Source: Bog-473 sp963730395
GTDB lineage: Bacteria > Actinomycetota > Acidimicrobiia > Acidimicrobiales > RAAP-2
Length of the DNA: 64,000 bases
NCBI GenBank assembly: GCA_963730395.1
Contig: CAVSSK010000007.1
Coordinates: 239,029-303,028, forward strand
Direction of reading: 5' to 3'
Shown in pieces: positions 26,371 to 34,722 of this stretch (the first letter of the stretch is position 1; the number at the start of each line of letters is the position of its first letter). A program made the position numbers and the translations under genes. The notes under the pieces were generated by a model. The model was not told the origin of the DNA, searched no databases, and saw nothing but the letters and a program-made list of their open reading frames with translations.

Positions 26371-27496
26371 TGGTGATCGCTCTGTCGCTGAACCTGATTA
26401 CGAGGTGGGGTCTGATGTACTCGACCGACCTTTGACCTCTACAGAACCCATGTTGGTTCCAAACACGCTCAAGCAAGCGCTAGAACCTCAATGGCTAAGT
26501 GCTGTGCTCGGTCGGCGCTATCCAGGGGTGAAGGTGGCATCGGTTCAGCCGGGGCCCATTGTGTCTCGTGTATCGACGAATGCACGATTTCACCTCGAGT
26601 TCGTCGGCTCCGTACCGGACTCGCTGCCAGCCGATCTGTGCGTCAAGGGCTACTTTGCAGATTGCCCATCAGGAGACACGGCACAGAGAGTCGGCGTGCC
26701 AGAAGCACTCTTTTACCGAGACTTGGCGCTGGAGTCAGGTGTACGCACACTCAATTCCATTTACGCGGACGTGGACTCCGAATTCCGACGAGGTGTCGTC
26801 ATCACCGAGGACGTGGTGGTTCAAGGAGCCACGTTCCTCGATTCGCTCAGCCCTTACGGGATTGATCAGGTCGCCGAAAGTCTCGAGCAGCTCGCCATCT
26901 TGCACGGCAGGTCGTGGAACCGGGCTACCGCCATGGGGTCCTGGCTGACACCGAGGTTGGGTATTGTCATGATCGGACGCGGCATCCCCGAGATCGGTGG
27001 GAACTTCGAGGGTCCTATTGGTTCTGGTGTTCCAGAAGAAGTCCGCGACGCCGAGAGATTGTTCGTGTCGTACAGAGCGCTGGCACAACGCGTGGCTGAA
27101 TCTCGTGAACCTGAATGCCTCATCCACGGGGACGCCCATGTCGGGAACCTGTACCTCGATCGAACGGGGCATCCGTATCTCGTGGACTGGCAGATGGTCC
27201 AGCGCGCACCGTGGTATCTCGACGTCGGATACCACATCGGCTGCACACTGAGTCCCGATGACCGTCGGGAACATGAAACAGACCTGCTTGCGCATTATCT
27301 CGGGTGCCTGCGGCGCGAAGGGGTGGAGCCTCCGTCGAAGAAGGATGCCTGGTCCCAGATAGCGCTCGGAATGGTTTACGGGTTCTACCTGTGGGGCATC
27401 ACGCTGAAGGTCGCGCCACCGATCACTACTGTCATGCTGGAACGACTCGGCACGGCTGTCCTCGACCACGACGCCTATCGATCCCTCACACCGTAG
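26348..27496 (+). CDS. Phosphotransferase (APH / ecdysteroid-kinase-like) family protein
   Basis: A 382-residue protein kinase-like fold. The catalytic loop is CLIHGDAHVGNLYLD and the metal-binding Asp is in YLVDWQMVQRAPWYLDVGYH. The family (APH/CHK-like) phosphorylates small hydroxylated molecules; similar genes occur in actinobacterial lipid and steroid loci beside acyl-CoA dehydrogenases, with unknown substrate. The start is uncertain: ATG 26348 overlaps the SDR; GTG 26405 or ATG 26450 would remove an unconserved N-terminus. It converges on the MmsA-like gene. Confidence 0.8.
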   Translation: MGDTSPGDGDRSVAEPDYEVGSDVLDRPLTSTEPMLVPNTLKQALEPQWLSAVLGRRYPGVKVASVQPGPIVSRVSTNARFHLEFVGSVPDSLPADLCVKGYFADCPSGDTAQRVGVPEALFYRDLALESGVRTLNSIYADVDSEFRRGVVITEDVVVQGATFLDSLSPYGIDQVAESLEQLAILHGRSWNRATAMGSWLTPRLGIVMIGRGIPEIGGNFEGPIGSGVPEEVRDAERLFVSYRALAQRVAESREPECLIHGDAHVGNLYLDRTGHPYLVDWQMVQRAPWYLDVGYHIGCTLSPDDRREHETDLLAHYLGCLRREGVEPPSKKDAWSQIALGMVYGFYLWGITLKVAPPITTVMLERLGTAVLDHDAYRSLTP

Positions 27497-27553
27497 AATT
27501 CACAGGAAGTCTCACTCTGGCCGGGATGTCAATCGGAGCAACTTAAACTCTGT

Positions 27554-29032
27554 TCACGGCCAGCGTTCGATGACCACCTTTGTCTGAGTAAAGAACTCGA
27601 TCGCGTGTGTCCCATGGGCATGGAGGTCGCCGAAGAAGCTGTCGCCCCACCCGCTGAACGGGAAGGAGGCCATTGGTTGCGCGACGCCTATATTGATTCC
27701 GATGTTGCCGGCCTGCACCTCGTAGCGAAAGGTGCGAGCGTCGCTCCCGCTATTGGTGAACAAACACGCCATATTTCCGTATCGGCTCTGGTTGATGAGA
27801 CGAATGGCTTCGGAAAGGTCCGCCGCCCGAGTGATCGTCAGCACAGGCCCAAACACCTCGGTACGCGCGAGGAGGTTCTCGGGTTCCACCTGGTCCACGA
27901 CGGTTGCGCCGAAGTAGAACCCGCCACTGTCGTTGGCAAGTTTCGGGTTGCGGCCGTCAACAAGAAGGCGGCCGCCCGAGAGAGCCCCGGCGGTAACCAA
28001 GGCGCCGATGCGTGTGACACTCTCAGCAGTGATGACTGGACCCAGCGCTGCTGACTCGTCCAGACCATCACCGAGGGTGCGTGCGAGCGCCAGGTCGGTC
28101 ACGACTTCCACAAACTCATCAGGAGCACCGCCTACGACGATGGCGGAGCCACCGGCCAGGCAGCGTTGCCCTGCATTCCCGAACGCGCTCTCAGCGACAA
28201 CGGTCGCAACCTTTTCCATCGGAGAGTCAGGCATGATGACCAAGGAGTTCTTCGCACCTCCTTGAGCTTGCACTCGCTTTCCAGCAGTCGAGCCTGCCGC
28301 GTAGACGGAGCGGGCAGCCGGTGTGGAACCAACAAAGCTGATAGCCCGAACCTTCGGGTGCTCGATCAGCATCTCTGCGGTTGCCAAACCGCCGTGGATC
28401 AGGTTGACGACTCCTGGGGGAAGCCCAATCTCATCGAGGAGGCTGAACAGGAACTCTGCCGTACAGGGGGTGCGCTCCGACGCCTTGAGAATAAACGTAT
28501 TGCCGCATCCAATGGCATAGGGGAGGAACCAGCAGGGAATCATTAAGGGAAAGTTGAACGGCACGATGGCTGCGCAGACTCCGACCGGTTGTCGAATCAG
28601 CGCCTCGTCGACACCGGCGGATATGTCTTCCGCCGTCCGTCCCTGCAGGAGCACGGGGGTGCAGCAAGCCATATCGACGTTCTCGATGGCGCGGCGAACT
28701 TCTCCGCGTGCCTCGGCGATGAGCTTGCCGTGTTCCAGCGTGATCGAACGGGCGAGCTCCTCCATCCGATCCTCGAGGGAGTTCTTCAGCCGAAACAGAA
28801 ATTGTGATCGCTCATTTGGAGGGCATCGCCGCCACTCCGGCAGTGCTCGAGTTGCCGCCCGAACCGCCTGTTCAATGTCCAGACCCGAACTGGCGCGTAC
28901 ATTCGCGATGGTCGCACCATTGGACGGATTCCAAACCGGGTACGACGCATTGCCACTTGGGAGGTTCCAGTCCCCCCCGATGTGGTTACGAACAGTGGTG
29001 ATTCCGGCGCTCACGGTTACCGAACCTCTCAT
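27554..29032 (-). CDS. mmsA: Methylmalonate-semialdehyde dehydrogenase-like aldehyde dehydrogenase
   Basis: About 492 residues from ATG 29032; GTG 29014, with GAGAGG 9 bases upstream, is a strong alternative. FIGGDW-type N-terminus (NHIGGDWNLPSG), NFPLMIPCWFLPYAIGCGN, SFVGSTPAARSVYAAG and the catalytic Cys in GNAGQRCLAGGS are MmsA hallmarks. MmsA oxidises methylmalonate or malonate semialdehyde to propionyl- or acetyl-CoA without ATP. Here it may deal with a C3 fragment released from the substrate (inference). A possible operator lies upstream at 29094. Confidence 0.86.
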   Translation of the reverse strand: MRGSVTVSAGITTVRNHIGGDWNLPSGNASYPVWNPSNGATIANVRASSGLDIEQAVRAATRALPEWRRCPPNERSQFLFRLKNSLEDRMEELARSITLEHGKLIAEARGEVRRAIENVDMACCTPVLLQGRTAEDISAGVDEALIRQPVGVCAAIVPFNFPLMIPCWFLPYAIGCGNTFILKASERTPCTAEFLFSLLDEIGLPPGVVNLIHGGLATAEMLIEHPKVRAISFVGSTPAARSVYAAGSTAGKRVQAQGGAKNSLVIMPDSPMEKVATVVAESAFGNAGQRCLAGGSAIVVGGAPDEFVEVVTDLALARTLGDGLDESAALGPVITAESVTRIGALVTAGALSGGRLLVDGRNPKLANDSGGFYFGATVVDQVEPENLLARTEVFGPVLTITRAADLSEAIRLINQSRYGNMACLFTNSGSDARTFRYEVQAGNIGINIGVAQPMASFPFSGWGDSFFGDLHAHGTHAIEFFTQTKVVIERWP

Positions 29033-29093
29033 TTTCCGGCGGTTCGGAACCACCGAGCCCAATTCGTGCGGGCAGATCTCGCCTTTGGGGTGC

Positions 29094-29112
29094 GAGAATA
29101 GCGTATGCTCAC
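29094..29112. promoter_or_regulatory. Possible operator GAGAATAGCGTATGCTCAC upstream of mmsA-like gene
   Basis: An imperfect palindrome (GAGAATA-GCG-TATGCTC, 6 of 7 pairs) in the divergent gap between the mmsA-like gene (29032) and the cupin-like gene (29306). It shares ATGCTC with the 46-bp elements and AGCGTAT-CTC with 18175. Similar bases occur at 37479. Tentative. Confidence 0.35.
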
Positions 29113-29305
29113 TAGGGACTACAAGATATCCATGACAAGAGTCGTTCTCGTCGCTGGGCACGTTCGCACCACGTGAGTTGCGAGCGTGGCGCAGCGTGGG
29201 CGGCGGTCGGCCGTTGTTCGCCTCGGTGCTTCAAGCGGGGCTCGCAAACAAGGCAAACACGAGCAAGGCAAAGACAGCCTTGTTTGATGGACCAAGGAGA
29301 TGAAC

Positions 29306-29716
29306 ATGCCAGTGAGTAAGCCGCAAGACCTGCCTGCAGACAATGGCGGGCGTTGGCCCTTGTGTTCAGTCGGCTTCAAGTCCGTTCAGTGGGGAGATCT
29401 GGAGGTGGGTTACACGACCACCGGTCCTGCGGATCATTCGCAGCTCTACGACGGGCTTCCGGGTCGGGTGTGCCCTTGTCCACACTACGGATACATGTTC
29501 AAGGGTCGACTTCGTTGCCATTATCCCGAGTGCGACTGGCCCGACGAGGTGGCCGAAGCCGGCGACGTGTACTTCTTTCGGGCTGGCCATGTCTTGATCT
29601 ACGAGGAGACGAGTGAGGTGCTTGAACTGAACCCGGCCAGCGCACTTCAGCTCCTCATGGATTTTCTCGAATCGCGGCTCCGTGACAGCCACGAAGCCGC
29701 TCAAGTCTCGAACTGA
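29306..29716 (+). CDS. Small cupin-fold-like protein, function unknown
   Basis: A 136-residue protein; ATG 29306 is preceded by AAGGAGA at 29294-29300 (the ATG at 29300 is too close to it). The order CPCPHYGYMFKGRLRCHYP ... EAGDVYFFRAGHVLIYEE ... VLELNPASALQLLMDF resembles a single beta-barrel cupin with a signalling-type GDVYFFRAGH strand. Such proteins recur in actinobacterial catabolic loci without known function. Metal ligands could be the His residues in this stretch. Confidence 0.6.
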   Translation: MPVSKPQDLPADNGGRWPLCSVGFKSVQWGDLEVGYTTTGPADHSQLYDGLPGRVCPCPHYGYMFKGRLRCHYPECDWPDEVAEAGDVYFFRAGHVLIYEETSEVLELNPASALQLLMDFLESRLRDSHEAAQVSN

Positions 29717-29849
29717 TCGCGGCGTGCACGTGCGGCGATCGCCCGAACCTTTTACCGACGCCATTTTCTGGAGGGAGTGCCCTCTTTGGTATGGAAAACC
29801 GAGAACGGAAGAGCCCCTTTACCTCGTGTCCTTCGGTTCGGGCGACGCC

Positions 29850-29895
29850 ACTTGACGAGTATGTGCCACTCTGGAAAAGTAGAATGATGCTCTAC
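29850..29895 (+). promoter_or_regulatory. Conserved 46-bp promoter/operator element (copy 3), before aldehyde dehydrogenase operon
   Basis: ACTTGACGAGTATG ... ACTCTGGAAAA ... GTAGAATGATGCTCTAC (29879-29895), the third copy with the same 29-bp internal spacing. It ends 22 bp before the ATG at 29918, so it overlaps the promoter or transcription start of the longest operon in the cluster. Confidence 0.7.
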
Positions 29896-29917
29896 GCAAT
29901 GAAGGTAGGTCGTTTCC

Positions 29918-31396
29918 ATGACTGAGGGGGGGATCCTGAACGAACACCGTTCGTACGTCGCCGGGCTTTGGGTCGAGGGAGAAGAAGTCTTCACAGTTGA
30001 AAATCCGGCTGATGAGTCCTGCGTGGTCGAGCTGTCGACGACTCCGCTTGTCGAGGTACGTCGGGCGATTGCCGAGGCTCGCCGAAGCTTCGACGACGGC
30101 ACCTGGGCCGATCTCTCCGTCGATGACCGGGCGCTCATTCTGCACGCGCTTGTCGATCACATTGAATCGCTCCACGAGCCGCTCGTCGCATCGATGGTGG
30201 CCGAAGCGGGCCAACCCGTGATCTTCGCCGAGATGGCTCAGTATTCAGCTGGCCTATCGCTCGCTCGAAACACCATTGAGCTCTACCGGTCACTACCATC
30301 CGAGGAGGCGAATCCCGTCCCGGCAGACGAGCTTTTGCGTGGGCGCGTCGCACTCAGTCTCCGCCGCTACGAACCCGTCGGCGTCGTCGTGGCGATCACG
30401 CCTTACAACGGCGCCATCATCATGGCGTTCCAGAAGATCTTCGCTGCTCTCATGGCCGGGAACTCAGTCATCCTCCGCCCGAGCCCTCTCACACCGCTCT
30501 CATCATTGGCTTTCGCAATGGCGGCTGAAGCTGTTGAGCTGCCCGCGGGAGTCTTTAGCGTGGTTGTCGAACAAGGCGCACACGGTGCCCTGCTTCTCAC
30601 GACCGATCCCGCCGTCGACATGGTGTCATTCACGGGTTCAACCGCGGTCGGCAGGCAGATTCTGGCGCAGGCAGCTCCGACCGTGAAGCGGGTGGCGCTT
30701 GAGCTTGGTGGCAAGTCAGCACAGATCTATCTTCCCGATGCGCTCCATAGGGCCGCGGCCGGCGCTGCCCAGGTCGTGGCGATGACCGCCGGCCAGGCCT
30801 GCGTGGCCGCGACGAGGATGTTTGTGCCGCTAGAGCGCAAGGACGAAATCCTTGAGGTTGTCAGCGCGGCATACGGCGGAATCAAGGTCGGCCCACCAAG
30901 TGACAAAACGGCAACGATGGGACCGGTCATCAGTAGTGCTCAACGCGAACGGTGCGAGCGCTTTGTGGCCTTGGCTGAGGAGGGTGGAGGGAAGGTCGTT
31001 GTCGGCGGAACGAGGCTCAGTCACCTGGACAAGGGGTACTACTTCGAACCGACCGTGCTCGATCTCCCTGACAATACAAATCCCGCAGCACAGGACGAAA
31101 TATTCGGACCCGTTCTCTCGGTGATCGGCTATCGCGATCTCGAGCACGCGATTGAGATGGCAAATGACAGCATGTACGGGCTTTCGGGGCAGGTTTACGG
31201 CGCGGATCTCGCCGCCGCAACCGCTGTCGCTCGTCGCATCCGCAGCGGTGCAGTCAACGTGAATGCGACCCTGTTCAGTGCATATGCCCCGAGCGGCGGC
31301 TACAAGCAGAGCGGCCTCGGTCGAGAGCGCGGTGTCGAAGGCATCCGAGCCTTCCAAGAAATCAAGCATCTGTGTGTCGGTGAGCTGCCGACCTGA
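29918..31396 (+). CDS. Aldehyde dehydrogenase family protein
   Basis: A 492-residue NAD(P)-dependent ALDH. Features: PYNGAIIMAFQKIFAALMAGN, SFTGSTAVGRQI, ELGGKSAQ and the catalytic Cys in AGQACVAATRMF; EIFGPVLSVIGY and the C-terminal GGYKQSGLGRERG follow. It would oxidise an aldehyde to the acid, for instance after P450/SDR oxidation of a terminal carbon or after retro-aldol cleavage. First gene of the 29918-36607 operon. Confidence 0.93.
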   Translation: MTEGGILNEHRSYVAGLWVEGEEVFTVENPADESCVVELSTTPLVEVRRAIAEARRSFDDGTWADLSVDDRALILHALVDHIESLHEPLVASMVAEAGQPVIFAEMAQYSAGLSLARNTIELYRSLPSEEANPVPADELLRGRVALSLRRYEPVGVVVAITPYNGAIIMAFQKIFAALMAGNSVILRPSPLTPLSSLAFAMAAEAVELPAGVFSVVVEQGAHGALLLTTDPAVDMVSFTGSTAVGRQILAQAAPTVKRVALELGGKSAQIYLPDALHRAAAGAAQVVAMTAGQACVAATRMFVPLERKDEILEVVSAAYGGIKVGPPSDKTATMGPVISSAQRERCERFVALAEEGGGKVVVGGTRLSHLDKGYYFEPTVLDLPDNTNPAAQDEIFGPVLSVIGYRDLEHAIEMANDSMYGLSGQVYGADLAAATAVARRIRSGAVNVNATLFSAYAPSGGYKQSGLGRERGVEGIRAFQEIKHLCVGELPT

Positions 31397-31416
31397 ATCT
31401 GACGGAGGAACTGAGC

Positions 31417-32622
31417 ATGACTTCAGCTGACTTGAACTTGGACTGGCTGGTTTCTGTGGACGACCACATCCTCGAACCCCCGAATCTCTGGGTGGACAGG
31501 GTGGCGGCCAAGAACCGCGATCGGGCTCCTCACCTTGAGGTTATTGACGGGATGGACTACTGGATATACGACGGTAAGCGGTTTCCAAGTTCGGGCCTGA
31601 GCGCTGTTGCCGGAAAATCGAAGGAAGAGTTCAGTCCTGAACCCCTCGCATACTCGGAGATGCGACCCGGATGTTACGACCCGGTCGCTCGCTTGGGGGA
31701 TATGGACCGTTCGGGTGTGCTGGCCTCGCTGTGTTTTCCTACCCTGCCTCGCTTCTGCGGCCAGCTCTTCATGGAAGCGAGTGATCGCGAGTTTGGATTC
31801 GAGTGTCTGCAGCACTACAACAATTGGTTGGTGGAAGAGTGGTGCGGTGCCGCTCCCGGGCGGTACATCCCGCTCATGTTGATTCCCTTGTGGGATCCCG
31901 CGCTGGCTGCCAAGGAGATGGAACGGATGGCGGCGAAAGGTGTGACGGCCTTTGCCTTCTCTGAGAACCCCGCTCCGCTGGGTCTCCCTACTATCCACGA
32001 CGTCAACCGCTACTGGGATCCCGTTATGGCAACAGCAAACGAGCTTGGACTCGTGGCGTCAATCCATGTCGGATCTTCCTCGCAGGTACCACAAATCGCT
32101 CCGGACTCACCCTTTATGGCAAATCTCGCCTGGGGAGCAATCCGCACGTCGGGTTCCATGCTGTCTTGGCTGTTCAGCGGGCTCTTCCAACGATTTCCGA
32201 ACCTCAAGATGGCTCTCTCCGAGGGCGAGATCGGCTGGATGCCCTATTTTCTAGAACGTGCCGAGCAGGTCCTCGACAAGCAGCGCTACTGGGTGATGCG
32301 AGGCCAAAAATTCTCCGACCACGCGACGACTGATGTCGATCTCGACACCTTGAACATTCGGGAGCTGTTTCGAGACCACATCTTCGGTTGCTTCATCGAG
32401 GACTATCACGGCATCGCAAGCCTCGACGAGATTGGCGAGGATAACGTCATGTGCGAGACGGACTACCCACATTCCGACTCTACGTGGCCCAACTGCATCA
32501 CGGCGGTAAAGAAGGTTGTTGGACATCTCCCGCCGGAAACTCAGTACAAGCTGCTTCGCGGAAATGCCGAGCGACTCTACCGCTTCAGTGCGGCCCAACC
32601 GCCCGCCCTTGCCGGCAACTGA
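31417..32622 (+). CDS. Amidohydrolase family protein (amidohydrolase_2)
   Basis: A 401-residue TIM-barrel metal hydrolase/decarboxylase. N-terminal LVSVDDHILEPPNLW replaces HxH; LVASIHVGSSS gives His; GCFIEDYHG and NVMCETDYPHSDSTWP give the late His/Asp region. It is related to the gene at 11502. This subtype is common in actinobacterial acyl-CoA catabolic clusters, usually without assigned substrate. It follows the aldehyde dehydrogenase by 20 bp. Confidence 0.87.
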   Translation: MTSADLNLDWLVSVDDHILEPPNLWVDRVAAKNRDRAPHLEVIDGMDYWIYDGKRFPSSGLSAVAGKSKEEFSPEPLAYSEMRPGCYDPVARLGDMDRSGVLASLCFPTLPRFCGQLFMEASDREFGFECLQHYNNWLVEEWCGAAPGRYIPLMLIPLWDPALAAKEMERMAAKGVTAFAFSENPAPLGLPTIHDVNRYWDPVMATANELGLVASIHVGSSSQVPQIAPDSPFMANLAWGAIRTSGSMLSWLFSGLFQRFPNLKMALSEGEIGWMPYFLERAEQVLDKQRYWVMRGQKFSDHATTDVDLDTLNIRELFRDHIFGCFIEDYHGIASLDEIGEDNVMCETDYPHSDSTWPNCITAVKKVVGHLPPETQYKLLRGNAERLYRFSAAQPPALAGN

Positions 32623-32642
32623 CACTGCGAAAGGATCGTCAC

Positions 32643-33086
32643 GTGAGCGAAGAAGCGTACGAGAAGCCCGACCTAAACCTGCTCGGGCCCGAACATGTGC
32701 GGCGGTATCAAGAGACCGACGGCGAGGTTGGATACATCTGGAATGGGGTTCCGATCCTTCTCCTCACGACGACGGGACGGAAGTCCGGCTCGGCCCGGAC
32801 CACGGCTCTGATCCACGCGCGGGAGGGCGACGATTACCTGGTGGTTGCTTCGATGGGCGGAGCACCGCAGCACCCCCAGTGGTACCGCAACCTGTTGGCG
32901 GACCCCACCGCTCAGATCCAGGTTCAAGCTGAGCACATTGCGGTCTCTGCGCGGACGGCCGATCAGGACGAAAAGCCTCGGCTCTGGAAAATCGTGAGCG
33001 ATCAGTGGTCGAATTATGACGTCTATCAGTCACGCACCGACCGCGTCATCCCTGTAGTTGTGTTGTCCCCTCTTTCCCAGAGCTGA
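32643..33086 (+). CDS. F420-dependent (Ddn-like) nitroreductase/quinone reductase family protein
   Basis: A 147-residue split beta-barrel protein, start GTG 32643 with GAAAGG upstream. VPILLLTTTGRKSGSARTTALIH, VVASMGGAPQHPQWYRNLLADP and IQVQAEHI match the deazaflavin-dependent nitroreductase family (PF04075), which uses F420H2 in mycobacteria and relatives. It likely reduces an enone or quinone-like intermediate. Its presence supports an actinobacterial host that makes F420. Confidence 0.88.
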   Translation: MSEEAYEKPDLNLLGPEHVRRYQETDGEVGYIWNGVPILLLTTTGRKSGSARTTALIHAREGDDYLVVASMGGAPQHPQWYRNLLADPTAQIQVQAEHIAVSARTADQDEKPRLWKIVSDQWSNYDVYQSRTDRVIPVVVLSPLSQS

Positions 33087-33094
33087 GGGCCGAA

Positions 33095-34306
33095 GTGAGT
33101 GAGAAGCCTTTCGATGGCGTCCGCGTCCTGGAGTTGGCACAGTGGGTGTTCGTTCCGGTTGCGGGGGCACTTCTTGCCGACTGGGGCGCCGAGGTCGTGC
33201 ACATAGAGCCGACGGAAGGTGACCCTTATCGCGGCCTGGTGAGTCAGGGCATCGGTGCAGAGCGCGGCGGTGTCAATCTCTCGCTGGCCCTCGCCAACCG
33301 CGGCAAGCGATCGATTGCTCTCGATGTCCGGAACGCCGATGGTCTTGAAATCGTGCATCGGCTTCTGGACTCTTCGGACGTATTCCTCACCAATATGCGC
33401 CCCGGAGCACTTGCCCGAGCGGGACTGGGTCCTGAAGGACTGACGGCGAGATACCCCGAGCTGGTGTACGCCCGAGGCCTTGGCTATGGGGCGAAGGGTC
33501 CGGATGCTGACAAGGCCGGCTACGACGCAACTGCTTTTTGGGCAAGAGGTGGAATGGCCCACATGTTGACTCCACCGGAGCGTGAGTATCCGATTGGACA
33601 GCGCGGCGCAATGGGTGACCGCAATGGAGCGCTGGCTCTTGCCTTTGGTATAGCTGCAGCCTTGCTGAAGAGATCCAGGACAGGCCAAGGGTCTGTTGTG
33701 GACGTTTCGCTCTTGGCAACTGCAATGTGGACTCTCTCGTCTGATCTCTTGGCTGCACTTGGAGGCGAGGAGCCAAGGGCAGCGAGTGGACGCGGGCCGG
33801 TGGTCAATCCACTCATCGGGGCGTATCGCACGAAGGACGATCGCCACATTCAACTGGTATTTCTGCAACCCGACAGATATTGGGATGACTTTTGCCGCGT
33901 GATCAACCGACCGGACCTCGCAGAAGATCAACGCTTCTCCGACCATGCCACCCGACGAGTGCACGGGGCGAAATGTGTGGAGGAACTCGACCGCGAGTTT
34001 GCCAAACGTACCTTCGCTGAGTGGAAGTCCGTGCTGAACAAGCTCGATGCACCATGGGCACCCGTTCAATCAGTTCCCGAGTTGCTCGATGATCCACAAG
34101 TGCAAGAGAACGGCTACATCAAGGACGTCGTCATCGATGGGACGCTCGCCTACCGCCTTCCAGCGGTGCCCGTTCAGTTCGACGGTGAATCTCCGGAGCT
34201 ACGACGAGCGCCTGAACATGGTGAAGACACCGAGACGTTACTCCTCGAGCTGGGTTATGGGTGGGACGAAATCTCAGCATTCAAAGAGGCCGGTATTATC
34301 TTGTGA
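33095..34306 (+). CDS. CaiB/BaiF family III CoA transferase (or alpha-methylacyl-CoA racemase-like)
   Basis: A 403-residue family III protein, GTG start 33095. N-terminal FDGVRVLELAQWVFVPVAGALLADWGAEVVHIE, the nucleophile-region Asp in GAMGDRNGALALAFG, and TGQGSVVDVSLL are diagnostic. The family moves CoA between acids or racemises 2-methylacyl-CoA esters; the latter is a known need in branched side-chain oxidation. The sequence alone does not separate the two. It is translationally coupled to the DUF35 gene (GTGA at 34303). Confidence 0.9.
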   Translation: MSEKPFDGVRVLELAQWVFVPVAGALLADWGAEVVHIEPTEGDPYRGLVSQGIGAERGGVNLSLALANRGKRSIALDVRNADGLEIVHRLLDSSDVFLTNMRPGALARAGLGPEGLTARYPELVYARGLGYGAKGPDADKAGYDATAFWARGGMAHMLTPPEREYPIGQRGAMGDRNGALALAFGIAAALLKRSRTGQGSVVDVSLLATAMWTLSSDLLAALGGEEPRAASGRGPVVNPLIGAYRTKDDRHIQLVFLQPDRYWDDFCRVINRPDLAEDQRFSDHATRRVHGAKCVEELDREFAKRTFAEWKSVLNKLDAPWAPVQSVPELLDDPQVQENGYIKDVVIDGTLAYRLPAVPVQFDGESPELRRAPEHGEDTETLLLELGYGWDEISAFKEAGIIL

Positions 34307-34722
34307 CCTCGAGTCGGCCATTGCCCGCGCCCGATGATGTATCACGACAGTTCTGGAGCGCAGCGGCTGATCATTCCCTTGTACTCGCCCGATGTGCTGT
34401 CTGTGGGTGTTTGTGCCATCCGCCCGACTGCGTCTGTCCTCACTGTGGAGCGACCGATCCGAAATTCGAATTCATTCCCGTAGACGGTTGCGGCGAGATA
34501 CGGTCGTGGACGGTGATGCGACAGTCCTTCCTTCCGGGCTTTGAGCAACCCTTCGTTCTGGTCGACGTTGAACTTACGGTACAGCCGGGGCTCCGTCTCA
34601 TCGGACGTCTCGTCGACGGCCCCAGCGCTCGTCTTCGGCTGGGTCTTCCTGTCAGGCTCGCCTTTGAGGACGTCGCTCCGGGGGTCTCGGTTGCTGCCTT
34701 TGCACTCGAGATCGATTCGTGA
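34303..34722 (+). CDS. DUF35 / OB-fold zinc-ribbon acyl-CoA-associated protein
   Basis: A 139-residue protein from GTG 34303. The N-terminal helix FWSAAADHSLVLARC leads to a rubredoxin-like zinc ribbon (CAVCGCLCHPPDCVCPHCG), followed by an OB-fold (GEIRSWTVMRQSF, FVLVDVEL, LRLIGRLVD). DUF35 proteins partner thiolases or thiolase-like aldolases; ChsH2/Ltp2 in steroid side-chain degradation is the known example. It overlaps the thiolase-like gene by 4 bp (GTGA at 34719), which supports such a complex. Confidence 0.88.
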   Translation: MTSSRPLPAPDDVSRQFWSAAADHSLVLARCAVCGCLCHPPDCVCPHCGATDPKFEFIPVDGCGEIRSWTVMRQSFLPGFEQPFVLVDVELTVQPGLRLIGRLVDGPSARLRLGLPVRLAFEDVAPGVSVAAFALEIDS

